Of a DNA stretch of 64,000 nucleotides, positions 44,046 through 53,421 are shown piece by piece. Within the stretch, counting starts at the first letter, position 1. Each line of letters begins with the position of its first letter. The translations under genes were made by a program, and so were the position numbers. The stretch comes from Candidatus Peregrinibacteria bacterium CG10_big_fil_rev_8_21_14_0_10_55_24 (GTDB lineage: Bacteria > Patescibacteriota > Gracilibacteria > Peribacterales > Peribacteraceae). Location: assembly GCA_002772745.1 (NCBI GenBank), contig PFDV01000003.1:1-64000 (forward strand), given 5' to 3'. The notes beneath the pieces are model-generated. The model saw only the letters and a list, made by a program, of their open reading frames with translations. It did no database searches and was not told the origin of the DNA.

Positions 44046-46627
44046 AACGATTGTTGTTCTTCATCGGCCTCGTCTTGCTTGCCCCTCTTCGGGCAAGTGC
44101 TGCGGATACCCTCTATGAACAGATAAAGAAGTTTACCGAGCACCAGTTTATGCAAGAGGAAATGGAACCGGCAATCAACGCGTTCATCCGAACTTTGGTG
44201 AAAGTAGACCCGCAACTCAGCGAGGACGAAGTGAACGCCCTCCTGCGAGGAGAGATGGGTCCCTGCACAGAGAAAAAAGTTGACGATAATCCACTGGATC
44301 AAACCAGTTGCGTTGCTCTGCAGAAGAGAATCTCCGCATTGGCACGCCAAGAAGAACGCATACGCACCCTGGGCAGAGATCTCCAGCTCATTGCTTCGGG
44401 GTACGAAATGCCCATCGGCGATTACCCGGGGAAGATGGTCTCTATCCCTCCACGCTTCCGCAGCATCATTACCGTCTGGCAATCCAGTAACGACTGGGCC
44501 ACCACACCGGTCGTAGAGCGGAAGGTACGCACGGTCGGATACCCAGACGGTATAGAGGAAGACATATCGAGTGTGGAATCTGCACTGTATGAGCTGCAAC
44601 AACAGAGTGAGGGCGGAGACAATGTTCTCTCTGCCGCAGTATGGCGGTATCGCCACGGATTACGGCAGGTGCAGAACGAAGAGGGTGGTACATCTTGTGA
44701 GAATCTTGAGGCAGGAGATGGAACAGAGCTTCAGTACGTGCGTGCGCGCTGGTGCGCGCTGGAGGATGCCCTGGAGTATCTTCTTGTGTACATCATAAAA
44801 AACACAACGTATGATCCGCCGCTTGAGTATGGCGAAGTGGCAATCTTTCCCACATGGCTCTTTAAAGAGCTTGGTATCCTCGTGTGGGTGCGCACAAACT
44901 TCACACCACCCATCGTCGACGATGGAGAAGATGACGAAGAAGACGGAGAGGACCCGACAATTATGATTGATCCTAGTATCGGAGACATTGGATTGGAGTG
45001 GGAATTCCCGATAGAGCCGGTCCTCCCTTCGCTCGATTGCTCGCAATCATCTCCAAAGGGAGCTGGTACTGTTTCCTGCAAGGACAATATAATTATCGGC
45101 GGCATCTATCCGGAACCGCCGCAAGAACCTGGAATCGGAGCCAAGCTCTGCAGCCACCCCTTCTCTTCCCAGGGATATCTTTGCCGACCGCTCGATCTGG
45201 GAGAATGCCCGATGAGTATTGAGGAAGAGGAACAACCAAATAGCCCGTCACAGCAGCCGAAAACGGACACAGGAGGAATTCTGCTCACGCGATGCTATCC
45301 ACGGAACATGAAAGAGCTCACCAGGCAAACGCTCTCCGGGCCTAATGCCTGCGAAGTAGGCGGATGGCGGCTGGATGAGCCGACCATCAACGGAGAACCG
45401 TTTGAGGATTCACCAGAGAAGGACTTGGATGCAGAGGACCTTAAGGATGCAAAGATTCCTCCTGATAAGGATTTCCCCCTGGCCTTTGATTGTGGCAATT
45501 GTTCTGTAGACATCTACTGTGGTGATTGTCCGGAGGGGTTGGGAGGAGGGACGTTCCCAAAAAACGAATTGGGCGTTATCCCTATTTGCCTCTCCAACAA
45601 GGAAAGCTCTGCGGCCTTGAAGTACCTCCTCATGCATGAGCTTGTCCACGCACAACAAAGGTGCAATCAACAATCGGTTTCTATTGCAGAAAACCTGAAA
45701 GAGTGCTGCTCAATTGAACACGATGCATACCTCATATTATGCAACGCCATGGCCAATGACGGCATTTTCGATGGAACGGATATCACCATGGATCTTTGCT
45801 CGAGTGTTCTTTCCAATTACAGTTGTAAGAAATATTGGAAGGAAGAGAAAGTAGACGACAAAACCCGCATCATCGCGTGCACGGACATGGATGATAAGGC
45901 TGAGTTGGAGATGTGGAATGGAAAGATTGGAGACGCCATTGTAAAAAATGGCGCCTCTGCTGCGGAAAGCTGCGATCAGGTTGTGAACTCCATGGACATA
46001 CGTGCTCGCCAACAAATCAATTCTCTTCAGCTCGCCTGCAAGCCCGATTGTCCAGCGCAGTACAACAACACCATAGGGAACAACGCCTGTTACATCGCAC
46101 AGTGCACGGAGCAAACGCTGGAAACCGAGCGCCTGCTCCCCGGTCGCATAACGTACGTGAGTGAGGGCGAATCGTACCCGTGGGATTCCACTACTCCGGA
46201 AGACCCTCTCATTGGATCGCTTCTCCCTGTTCCCCCCGTCCCTCTCACGCGCTTCCCGACCTACGAACCGGAGCGTGTGGTGAAAGATCTGGAACTCGCT
46301 CTCTGCCAGGCAAACGGCTATCCCATACAAAATCCTCCTCATGAATGCAGTTATGATCTTTTGCGTGGCGTTTCCTTCCAGTTGCCAAATGCAGCCCTCA
46401 CGGGTTCCAGCTGGATGCGGCAATTTGAAGAGCAAGAGCGTGCCGCACTTGGTCTCCAGGGTCTGGCACAGGGCATGGGTGCGCGTCTGGGGACGAACCT
46501 TTTTGCGCAATACTTGGACCGCTCGGGGAGAACATTCTGGGAACTTATCACTGATCTTAACCAAATTGTCGGCGGTATCGCCGACATAGAATTCCCCGAT
46601 ACGATGTGCGCCCGCTACCGTGAGTAA
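44039..46627 (+). CDS. Secreted cysteine-rich protein with HExxH metallopeptidase-like motif, 862 aa (cluster gene 4)
   Basis: MVKRLLFFIGLVLLAPLRASA is a signal peptide with an AXA-type site. By my count the chain has 31 cysteines. Helical domains fill residues about 25-270, followed by an acidic stretch DDGEDDEEDGED (about 297-308). A C-x2-C-x5-C-x2-C pattern at 485-497 (CGNC..CGDC) looks like a zinc ribbon. HELVH at 533-537 is an HExxH zinc site; E560 in IEHDAY, 23 residues on, is a plausible third ligand as in gluzincins. The surrounding LLMHELVHAQQRC resembles known zinc peptidases, but the rest of the chain does not match a family I know. Activity is therefore inferred from the motif only. 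Confidence 0.83.
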   Translation: MVKRLLFFIGLVLLAPLRASAADTLYEQIKKFTEHQFMQEEMEPAINAFIRTLVKVDPQLSEDEVNALLRGEMGPCTEKKVDDNPLDQTSCVALQKRISALARQEERIRTLGRDLQLIASGYEMPIGDYPGKMVSIPPRFRSIITVWQSSNDWATTPVVERKVRTVGYPDGIEEDISSVESALYELQQQSEGGDNVLSAAVWRYRHGLRQVQNEEGGTSCENLEAGDGTELQYVRARWCALEDALEYLLVYIIKNTTYDPPLEYGEVAIFPTWLFKELGILVWVRTNFTPPIVDDGEDDEEDGEDPTIMIDPSIGDIGLEWEFPIEPVLPSLDCSQSSPKGAGTVSCKDNIIIGGIYPEPPQEPGIGAKLCSHPFSSQGYLCRPLDLGECPMSIEEEEQPNSPSQQPKTDTGGILLTRCYPRNMKELTRQTLSGPNACEVGGWRLDEPTINGEPFEDSPEKDLDAEDLKDAKIPPDKDFPLAFDCGNCSVDIYCGDCPEGLGGGTFPKNELGVIPICLSNKESSAALKYLLMHELVHAQQRCNQQSVSIAENLKECCSIEHDAYLILCNAMANDGIFDGTDITMDLCSSVLSNYSCKKYWKEEKVDDKTRIIACTDMDDKAELEMWNGKIGDAIVKNGASAAESCDQVVNSMDIRARQQINSLQLACKPDCPAQYNNTIGNNACYIAQCTEQTLETERLLPGRITYVSEGESYPWDSTTPEDPLIGSLLPVPPVPLTRFPTYEPERVVKDLELALCQANGYPIQNPPHECSYDLLRGVSFQLPNAALTGSSWMRQFEEQERAALGLQGLAQGMGARLGTNLFAQYLDRSGRTFWELITDLNQIVGGIADIEFPDTMCARYRE

Positions 46628-48416
46628 ATTCCCCGCTCTTCTCGGCCGGACGAAAACCATACTTCTTTGTGTGGGATGTGGCCTGGCCTTCCTCTCTTCC
46701 CAACCAACGCAAGCCGCAGGGAATTGCCAGGCTGTAGATGGCATCCTCCAAAACTTACAACCAGTATCCCAACAGTACACAGCGCAAGTGCTCGCCCGTG
46801 CTCAGGAGGGCATCGATTTTGCCATGGGACTGCAGGGAGGATTTGACGACAATGCGTTTCTTTTTTGGCTGAACGAAGCCTACCGCAGCATGAGCCAAGT
46901 TGCCGACGAAGAGCTGCATACGCTTCCATCTGTAAAAGATTTGGAAGGAACAACATCCTGCCTGCGCATTGATCTCTTTTTGATACAAACCATGATGGAG
47001 AAGACGCGCTGCTCCATTGAACAGGCTTTCACAGGACGAAATAACAGTGCGGTGGCAATACTGCGCGAAGTGCTCTTCTTCCTCAACGATCGCTATGCTG
47101 CACTCCTCAAAGGGGCACGGGATAACACGTACGAAGATCTGCGCTGGTGGAACGAACACACGTTCGATAAACCTCAGGGGGCAACGTGGCTCAGTAACGT
47201 TGCCTACAGCGACACGTATTGCTGCTACAGAGCGGGTGATACCTGCGCCGTACGCGAAAAGTCATGCCCAAACGATGCGCAGTACCTCACGGAGGATGCG
47301 TGCATCGGTCAAAGCCAATGTATTACCAGAGAAAACCAGAAACCCACCGACTACAAGATGTGCCCCTTCGATTCGGATTACCTACCGCCAACCATCATCG
47401 TCCAATGGTACGCCTTGGATCCATCCAAAGACCCGCCAAACAACGTGGAGTACTTCGACGAACCAGTACCAGTAGGATATGGCTGCGATCTCACCGTCCT
47501 CTCGCGCTATCGTGGACTCTACCTGGATGGAACGGACTTCGACGAGGCGCTTCGCAGTGAGTACGTAGCGCTTGATGCATTGATCAGGGAACGTGACGAT
47601 TTCATTGAAGATGCCATGGAGATGAAGGAGAACGCGCAGAATATTGACTCCTGGTTGGGACGCCCGCCAAACCAAGCGCTGCAATACTTCGGCTGGACCA
47701 GGGAAACGAAGAAGAAAGGTACCGGAGACGACGCAGAAACGGAGCAGGTACGCGAGCACCGAGCTCGCCTGGGCTGCAGCGAACAAGACGGCTACTCCAC
47801 CGATCTGCCGGAAGCCCCAGAGGAACGCTGGCCCCCGGATTGGCCAGAGGGTATGGCAGCACAGGAGAAACGCGGCCCGTTCTCTGTAGATGAACGCGTG
47901 CTCAAATTGATGCGCAGTTACCAGGACTGGCACTTGCGGCTCGCAGAGGAGCGTCCCTACCCCGACCAGTATAAATTTCCGGAGGAATTCCCCCCGGCTC
48001 TCCAAGAACAGGCACGCAATGATTTCCAGTATGTCAATCTCATCACACGAACATTGCAGTACGATTATGGACGGCGATTCTTTAGAGACGAGCACATCAA
48101 GCAGGCGACATTCGATAGCTTGATTGCTGGCAAAGCCCTGGATAGCCCCCGTCATTTCGCCGCGATGTTCACTCCTCTGCGTGCAGCAACCAGTGAATTT
48201 TCGCAGATGGGCAACTCCCTGGATGAGGGGGTGCGAAACTTCGCAAAAGGATTCGCGTACTTCCTACGACGCTCTTGTCTGAATCGTCCATGCAATGAGC
48301 GCCTGGAACGCATCCTGAAAATCGTCTTCCAGGATGATTGTTTCCCCTACACAGATGGACAGTATGTAGGTGACACAAACGTCCACAAAACCTGCGAGGA
48401 GGCGGCGGAGCTTTAA
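46620..48416 (+). CDS. Secreted cysteine-rich protein, 598 aa (cluster gene 5)
   Basis: The GTG start at 46620 lies inside the end of gene 4 (8-nt overlap). The hydrophobic stretch TILLCVGCGLAFLSS and the AXA-like QAA form the signal peptide. Residues about 25-180 are helical with an EDLRW segment shared with gene 2. A dense cysteine knot (YCCYRAGDTCAVREKSC and following, about 200-240) comes next, then helices and a C-terminal cysteine pair region (RRSCLNRPCNERL, CFPYTD). No known family. It ends the cluster 84 nt before dnaE. Confidence 0.82.
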   Translation: MSKFPALLGRTKTILLCVGCGLAFLSSQPTQAAGNCQAVDGILQNLQPVSQQYTAQVLARAQEGIDFAMGLQGGFDDNAFLFWLNEAYRSMSQVADEELHTLPSVKDLEGTTSCLRIDLFLIQTMMEKTRCSIEQAFTGRNNSAVAILREVLFFLNDRYAALLKGARDNTYEDLRWWNEHTFDKPQGATWLSNVAYSDTYCCYRAGDTCAVREKSCPNDAQYLTEDACIGQSQCITRENQKPTDYKMCPFDSDYLPPTIIVQWYALDPSKDPPNNVEYFDEPVPVGYGCDLTVLSRYRGLYLDGTDFDEALRSEYVALDALIRERDDFIEDAMEMKENAQNIDSWLGRPPNQALQYFGWTRETKKKGTGDDAETEQVREHRARLGCSEQDGYSTDLPEAPEERWPPDWPEGMAAQEKRGPFSVDERVLKLMRSYQDWHLRLAEERPYPDQYKFPEEFPPALQEQARNDFQYVNLITRTLQYDYGRRFFRDEHIKQATFDSLIAGKALDSPRHFAAMFTPLRAATSEFSQMGNSLDEGVRNFAKGFAYFLRRSCLNRPCNERLERILKIVFQDDCFPYTDGQYVGDTNVHKTCEEAAEL

Positions 48417-48484
48417 CGCCTCTCACCTGCGAAAAAACCACAGAGAAACCCCGCAGAGACGCACCTGCTACAATCCTCCTCTGG

Positions 48485-48490
48485 TACACT
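48485..48490 (+). promoter_or_regulatory. -10-like TACACT upstream of dnaE
   Basis: TACACT ends 10 nt before the dnaE ATG at 48501. A second hexamer TACAAT lies at 48469-48474. Either would give a short or absent leader. Confidence 0.45.
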
Positions 48491-48500
48491 GCATTCCCCT

Positions 48501-51500
48501 ATGAAACCCGAGGATTTTGTCCATCTGCACTGCCACTCCACGTATTCGCTCTTGGAGGGGCTTCCTAGTACAGAAGAGATTGTGGAAAGGGCTCAGGAGT
48601 TGGGACACAACGCCGTGGGCCTCGCCGATAAGGGGTACACGTACGGTCTGGTGGAATTCTACAAGATGGCGGCGGAACGGGGGGTCAAACCGATTCTTGG
48701 CTTGGAGACCTATGTCGCAGCTCGCTCACGACATGATAAGGAGAGCGGCATCGACACGAAGCGGTTCCCCTTGGTCCTTTTTGCAGAAACTCAGGAGGGA
48801 TATGAAAACCTCCTGTGCCTTGCAACACTCGCAGCGGTGGAGGGTATGTATTACAAACCGCGTGTCGATCGCGAGCTTCTCGCAAAATACGGTAAGGGGC
48901 TCATCGCCCTCACAGGACCGCTATCGGGCGCAATCCCCCAGGCCGCTCTCGCGGAAGACGCCGAACAAATCCGCAAGTTGGTGGAGGAATATCGGTCGTA
49001 CTTCGGCAAGGACAACCTGTACTTCGAATTAATGGATCTCCCCAATGTCACAGGACAAGCAGAAGTGAACCAACAGCTCATCCATTGGGGTAAGGAACTC
49101 TCTGTCCCCCTCGTGGTCACCTGCAACAGCCACTACTGCCGGGCACAGGACGCCGAAGCCCACGACGTGCTTCTTTGCATCCAGAAGAACACGCGTGTGG
49201 ATGACCCCAGTAGATTTTCCATGCGCGATTCTGATTTCTCAATGCGTCCGTACGAAGAACTCGCGAAGATTTTCGATCATGTTCCAGAAGCTCTCGAAAA
49301 TACGCGGGTGATCACTGACCGGTGTTCAGTTGTCTTGGAGTTCGGCACGTACCACATCCCACGGTTTCCGGTGCCAAAGGGCACAACAGAAGAATCCGAG
49401 CTTGTTCGCCTCGCCAATGAGGGGCTTTCCAAGCGTTATCCTCAACCTACACAAGCGCAGAAAGACCGTCTTGAACATGAGATCTCTGTTATTAAGAATA
49501 TGGGATTCGCTGGCTACTTTCTCATTGTCGCCGACTTCGTCAACGAAGCAAAACGTCGTGGCATCGCGGTAGGACCCGGTCGCGGATCTGCAGCTGGTTC
49601 TATTGTTTCCTACTGTCTAAACATTACAACGCTTGACCCGCTGGAACATGGACTGCTTTTTGAGCGCTTTCTCAACCCAGAACGCATCACCATGCCAGAT
49701 ATTGACATGGACTTTGCGGACACGCGCAGGGACGAAATTCTTGAATATGTGCGTGAAAAATACGGTGAAGATCGTGTTGTGCAAATTTGTACATTTGGAA
49801 CGCTCGCTGCGCGTGCCGCAGTGAAGGATGTTGGACGAGCATATGGCATTCCTTTTATGGAAATGAATGCGCTGGCAAAGCTCATTCCTGAACGCCCAGG
49901 AACACTCCTGAGAGAAGCGCTGGAAACGAGTGAACTCAAAGCAGCTTACGAAAGCAACGAAACGTACAGGACGATCATTGATACCGCACTCAAGCTTGAA
50001 GGAAAAGCTCGCCATGTTTCTGTTCACGCTTGCGGTGTCATTATTACAGAAGAACCGACTGTCCAATACACTGCTCTCCAACGAGCCTCCAAGGACGAGC
50101 ATATCATCATCACCCAAGCATCAGCGAAACCCTTGGAAGCCCTGGGGCTCTTGAAAATGGACTTTCTGGGACTTACAAACCTCACGGTAATCCAAACGGC
50201 ACTGGAAATCATCGAACGAACCCGAGGAGAAAAAGTTGATATCGCCTCCATTCCACTGAACGATAAAAAGGCTTTTGCGCTCCTCCAACAAGGAGATACG
50301 ACTGGTGTATTCCAATTGGAATCCGCAGGTATGCGGCGGTACTTAAAACAGCTTGTTCCTACGACGTTCAATGACATCACCGCGATGGCGGCTCTTTACC
50401 GCCCCGGGCCCATGGACTGGATTCCAAGTTTCATCAAACGAAAACATGGAAAAGAAGAGGTAAAATTCCTCCATCCCGATGTAGAACCTATTTTTCGTGA
50501 AACGTATGGCATTGGAGTGTACCAGGAGCAAATTCTTCAACTCGCCCGGCTATTTGCCGGTTACTCATTGGGAGAAGCTGATCTCCTGCGTCGTGCTATC
50601 GGAAAGAAAATTAAGAAAGAACTTGATGCGCAGCGAGATAAGTTCATCGCGGGAGCTGTCGCAAAGAAGTACGAGAGAAAACTCGCTGAGCAAATCTTTG
50701 ATGATGTCATCATGCCATTTGCGGGATATGGCTTCCCCAAGGCTCATGCAGCTGGCTATGCACGCATCGCCTATGAAACGGCTTATCTGAAGGCAAACTA
50801 TCCTGCAGAGTTTATGGCAGCGCTTCTTTCGAGTGATGCCCAGCGTACTGATCGCGTCATGATCGAGATTGAGGAATGCCGTGCAATGGGCATCGAGGTT
50901 CTGCCTCCGGACATCAACGAATCACTCCGTCATTTCACTGTGGTTCCCGGTACGAAAAAGAGAGAGGAGACCATCCGCTTTGGACTGACCGCAATCAAAG
51001 GAATAGGTGATAGTACGGTACAAAACCTGATTGCCATCCGCGAAGAGGGGGGAAAGTTCACAAGCATCGAAGATTTTGCTCGCCGCATACCGACGAAAAT
51101 TCTCAATAAGAAGCTCCTGGAGTCCCTGGCGAAATCGGGGGCATTTGATTCGTTAGAAAAGCGCCATGTTCTCGTCGCACACTACGGAACCATTATCGAG
51201 TTCGCAAAATCCTGCGGGGATATAAGCAGCGCACAAACAGACCTTTTTTCCCATATGGACACTGAAACCGAACCTCCAACAATCGAATTCCCACCAACAG
51301 AAGACATCCCTCTCCAACAGCAGTTGCAATGGGAAAAGGAAACGTTGGGCCTCTATGTTTCCAGCCATCCTTTGGCGGGTTTGAAGAAGTACATCGGGAA
51401 AAAGGCGCAGCTCATTGCGAGTTTGACAGCGCAGGATGCGGGAAAGAAAGTGACAATTGCCGGTATCGTGGAAAGTGTGAAGAAGATTACGACGAAGAAA

Positions 51501-52235
51501 GGGGAAACAATGGCTGCTGTTGTCCTAGAAGACCCAACAGGAAAAATCGAGGCCACCTTGTTCCCCAGAACATTTGCAGAGGCCGCCGGATTCCTGGAGG
51601 CATCTGATGTGGTCATTGTCGTAGGCGGAACGGTTGATCTGCGTGCCGGCCAACTGCAGATCCGCGCTAGTGCTGTAAAAAAAGCCTCGCTCTCCACTAT
51701 GATTGCCCGTGCAAAAGAAGAGGGATTTTTCGACGAAGAAGAGGCACGCAAAGGACTTTCATTCATACGGCCACATCCTGCGGAAGAAGAGAAAATTGAG
51801 TTAGTTGATGAGGAGGGCAACGTCGTCGCAGGAGAAACGGTAAGCATTACCGAAGAAGCAACGGAAGAATTCCTCGGCCCACTCGGACGATGGTTAATGG
51901 ACGGGGCAAATCCTAAAAAAGCCCTGCAAATCCTGCAGGAAGATATTGCTAACTCAAAGGATTCCCCTTCTGCAAAAGATACACCGCCATCAGCGGAAGG
52001 GGGCGAGCCGAATCCCACGCGTATTTCCATCCACACGATTTCGCTCCCTAAGCGGGCACCGAAAAAGCTCCTCCTTGATCTGAAGAAAATTTTGGAAACC
52101 TTTCCGGGAAAGGAAAAAGTACAACTGAAAATAGGGGAGCAAATCATACCGCTTCCACTTACGGTAAGTTTTTCGACGATTCTCGAGCAGAAGATTTCCG
52201 AAACGCTGGAGCGATACTCTTCTCCTGTGCCATAA
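48501..52235 (+). CDS. dnaE: DNA polymerase III alpha subunit
   Basis: This is the main replicative polymerase. The PHP domain begins FVHLHCHSTYSLLEG (residues 7-20). The polymerase active site includes PDIDMDF, with Asp402 and Asp404 as likely metal ligands, and GPGRGSAAGSIVSY before it. The RPGPMDWIPSFIKRKHG and FAGYGFPKAHAAGYARIAY segments are typical. A C-terminal OB-type domain (KVTIAGIVESVKKITTKKG) is near residues 985-1030, followed by a short tail. No 3'-5' exonuclease is fused, so this is DnaE rather than PolC. Length 1244 aa is normal. Confidence 0.97.
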   Translation: MKPEDFVHLHCHSTYSLLEGLPSTEEIVERAQELGHNAVGLADKGYTYGLVEFYKMAAERGVKPILGLETYVAARSRHDKESGIDTKRFPLVLFAETQEGYENLLCLATLAAVEGMYYKPRVDRELLAKYGKGLIALTGPLSGAIPQAALAEDAEQIRKLVEEYRSYFGKDNLYFELMDLPNVTGQAEVNQQLIHWGKELSVPLVVTCNSHYCRAQDAEAHDVLLCIQKNTRVDDPSRFSMRDSDFSMRPYEELAKIFDHVPEALENTRVITDRCSVVLEFGTYHIPRFPVPKGTTEESELVRLANEGLSKRYPQPTQAQKDRLEHEISVIKNMGFAGYFLIVADFVNEAKRRGIAVGPGRGSAAGSIVSYCLNITTLDPLEHGLLFERFLNPERITMPDIDMDFADTRRDEILEYVREKYGEDRVVQICTFGTLAARAAVKDVGRAYGIPFMEMNALAKLIPERPGTLLREALETSELKAAYESNETYRTIIDTALKLEGKARHVSVHACGVIITEEPTVQYTALQRASKDEHIIITQASAKPLEALGLLKMDFLGLTNLTVIQTALEIIERTRGEKVDIASIPLNDKKAFALLQQGDTTGVFQLESAGMRRYLKQLVPTTFNDITAMAALYRPGPMDWIPSFIKRKHGKEEVKFLHPDVEPIFRETYGIGVYQEQILQLARLFAGYSLGEADLLRRAIGKKIKKELDAQRDKFIAGAVAKKYERKLAEQIFDDVIMPFAGYGFPKAHAAGYARIAYETAYLKANYPAEFMAALLSSDAQRTDRVMIEIEECRAMGIEVLPPDINESLRHFTVVPGTKKREETIRFGLTAIKGIGDSTVQNLIAIREEGGKFTSIEDFARRIPTKILNKKLLESLAKSGAFDSLEKRHVLVAHYGTIIEFAKSCGDISSAQTDLFSHMDTETEPPTIEFPPTEDIPLQQQLQWEKETLGLYVSSHPLAGLKKYIGKKAQLIASLTAQDAGKKVTIAGIVESVKKITTKKGETMAAVVLEDPTGKIEATLFPRTFAEAAGFLEASDVVIVVGGTVDLRAGQLQIRASAVKKASLSTMIARAKEEGFFDEEEARKGLSFIRPHPAEEEKIELVDEEGNVVAGETVSITEEATEEFLGPLGRWLMDGANPKKALQILQEDIANSKDSPSAKDTPPSAEGGEPNPTRISIHTISLPKRAPKKLLLDLKKILETFPGKEKVQLKIGEQIIPLPLTVSFSTILEQKISETLERYSSPVP

Positions 52236-52238
52236 ACC

Positions 52239-52862
52239 ATGCGCAGTATTCCTGCTTCATCGCAGGCTATCGATGAAGCGCTCGCTGTACTGCAAAGTGG
52301 CGGCATTGTCGCCCATGCAACCGAGACGTGCTACGGTCTAGCGTGCGATCTTACGAACGTGCGCGCGGTAGAACGCATCTTCACTGTCAAAGAACGCCCA
52401 TACACTTCCCCCGTGAATGCACTGTTCCACTCTGTTGAAGCAACGGAAGAGTGGGTGGAGTGGACAGAGGAAGCCCGCGCCCTTGCAGCGGCGCATTTGC
52501 CCGGCCCTCTCACCATCATTCTCCCCCTGCGGCCACAGAGAGCCGGAAGTATCTTTCCAAGCCCTAGCCCGAGCCCTAGCCCTATGCTCGGTATCCGCAT
52601 TTCTCCGCATCCCATAGCCATGGAACTCAGTAAGCGCTACCCGAAGCCAATTTCCACGACATCGGCGAACCGTACAAGCCTTGCAGAAGGCTACAGCGTG
52701 GCGGAAATCCTGGAACAGTTTGCAGGACGAAAAGCCCAACCGGATCTCTGTATTGATTCGGGCATCCTTGAGTTCCAGCCTCCTTCCACCATTGTGACGT
52801 TCGAGCGTGGTACGATGGAAATCGTCCGACAGGGCTCTGTCTGTCTCGAACTCGAACCCTAA
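52239..52862 (+). CDS. tsaC: L-threonylcarbamoyladenylate synthase TsaC (Sua5/YrdC family), 207 aa
   Basis: This makes threonylcarbamoyl-AMP, the donor for tRNA t6A; TsaB for the same pathway is at 30024. The YrdC fold is shown by GGIVAHATETCYGLACDL (N-terminal), KERPYTSPV, HLPGPLTIILPL and STTSANRTSLAEG. The segment FPSPSPSPSPM (about residues 106-116) is made by a hexanucleotide repeat and interrupts the usual domain. It starts 3 nt after dnaE, so it is likely co-transcribed. The start MRSIPASSQA follows no ribosome-binding site. Confidence 0.92.
   Translation: MRSIPASSQAIDEALAVLQSGGIVAHATETCYGLACDLTNVRAVERIFTVKERPYTSPVNALFHSVEATEEWVEWTEEARALAAAHLPGPLTIILPLRPQRAGSIFPSPSPSPSPMLGIRISPHPIAMELSKRYPKPISTTSANRTSLAEGYSVAEILEQFAGRKAQPDLCIDSGILEFQPPSTIVTFERGTMEIVRQGSVCLELEP
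52560..52583. repeat. Hexanucleotide tandem repeat in tsaC
   Basis: Four copies of an AGCCC(T/G) hexamer (AGCCCT, AGCCCG, AGCCCT, AGCCCT) encode four Ser-Pro units. As hexamers they keep the reading frame if copy number changes. Confidence 0.75.
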
Positions 52863-52871
52863 CCCAAGCCC
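52854..52871. repeat. Short C-rich hexamer run at the tsaC 3' end
   Basis: GAACCC, TAACCC and AAGCCC follow one another and include the tsaC stop codon. They resemble the arrays at 27206 and 52560. Confidence 0.4.
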
Positions 52872-52895
52872 CAAGTACTCAAGCACTTCAGCCCG

Positions 52896-53342
52896 ATGCA
52901 CTGCCCTCGTTGCAAATCTCAGGAAACTTCGGTTGTCGATTCACGCCTTGCAGAAGACGGCCGTGCCGTGCGGCGGCGACGGGAGTGCGTAAAATGCGCA
53001 CATCGCTTCACGACATTCGAGCGTCAAGAGCTCTCTTCACTCATTGTCATCAAGCGTGATGGCATGCGTGAGCCTTACAGCCGCTCCAAGCTGGAACGCG
53101 GAATTTGGCTTGCCTGTACCAAACGCCCGATCACACAGGAACAAGTGGATGATCTCCTCACAAAACTAGAGGAAAAATGGGCGGCGAATAAGAAAGAGGT
53201 GAGTTCCTCAACCATCGGCACGGATGTTATGAAAGCGCTCAAGTCTCTGGATCAGGTTGCCTACATCCGCTTTGCCTCCGTGCATCGTGAATTCAAGGAT
53301 CTGGAAGAATTTAAGGAGGAAGTAGGGAAGCTCTTTACGTGA
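52896..53342 (+). CDS. nrdR: Transcriptional repressor NrdR, 148 aa
   Basis: NrdR represses ribonucleotide reductase genes in response to ATP/dATP. A zinc ribbon uses C3, C6, C31 and C34 (MHCPRCKSQ..., ECVKCAHRF). The ATP-cone domain follows with VIKRDGMREPYSRSKLERGI and the YIRFASVHREFKDLEEF end, both typical. Length 148 aa is standard. It implies that a ribonucleotide reductase exists in the genome, outside this window. No NrdR box was searched for. Confidence 0.95.
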   Translation: MHCPRCKSQETSVVDSRLAEDGRAVRRRRECVKCAHRFTTFERQELSSLIVIKRDGMREPYSRSKLERGIWLACTKRPITQEQVDDLLTKLEEKWAANKKEVSSSTIGTDVMKALKSLDQVAYIRFASVHREFKDLEEFKEEVGKLFT

Positions 53343-53386
53343 GAGTTTTGACCTATTTTCCTGGCCACTTTTTCTGTCGTCTTCCC

Positions 53387-53392
53387 TATACT
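53387..53392 (+). promoter_or_regulatory. -10 element TATACT upstream of aspS
   Basis: It lies 29 nt before the aspS ATG, so the leader would be about 22 nt and is C/T-rich with no purine-rich ribosome-binding site. Confidence 0.45.
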
Positions 53393-53421
53393 GCACGAGA
53401 ACTCCCCTCTACTCTTTCCCT

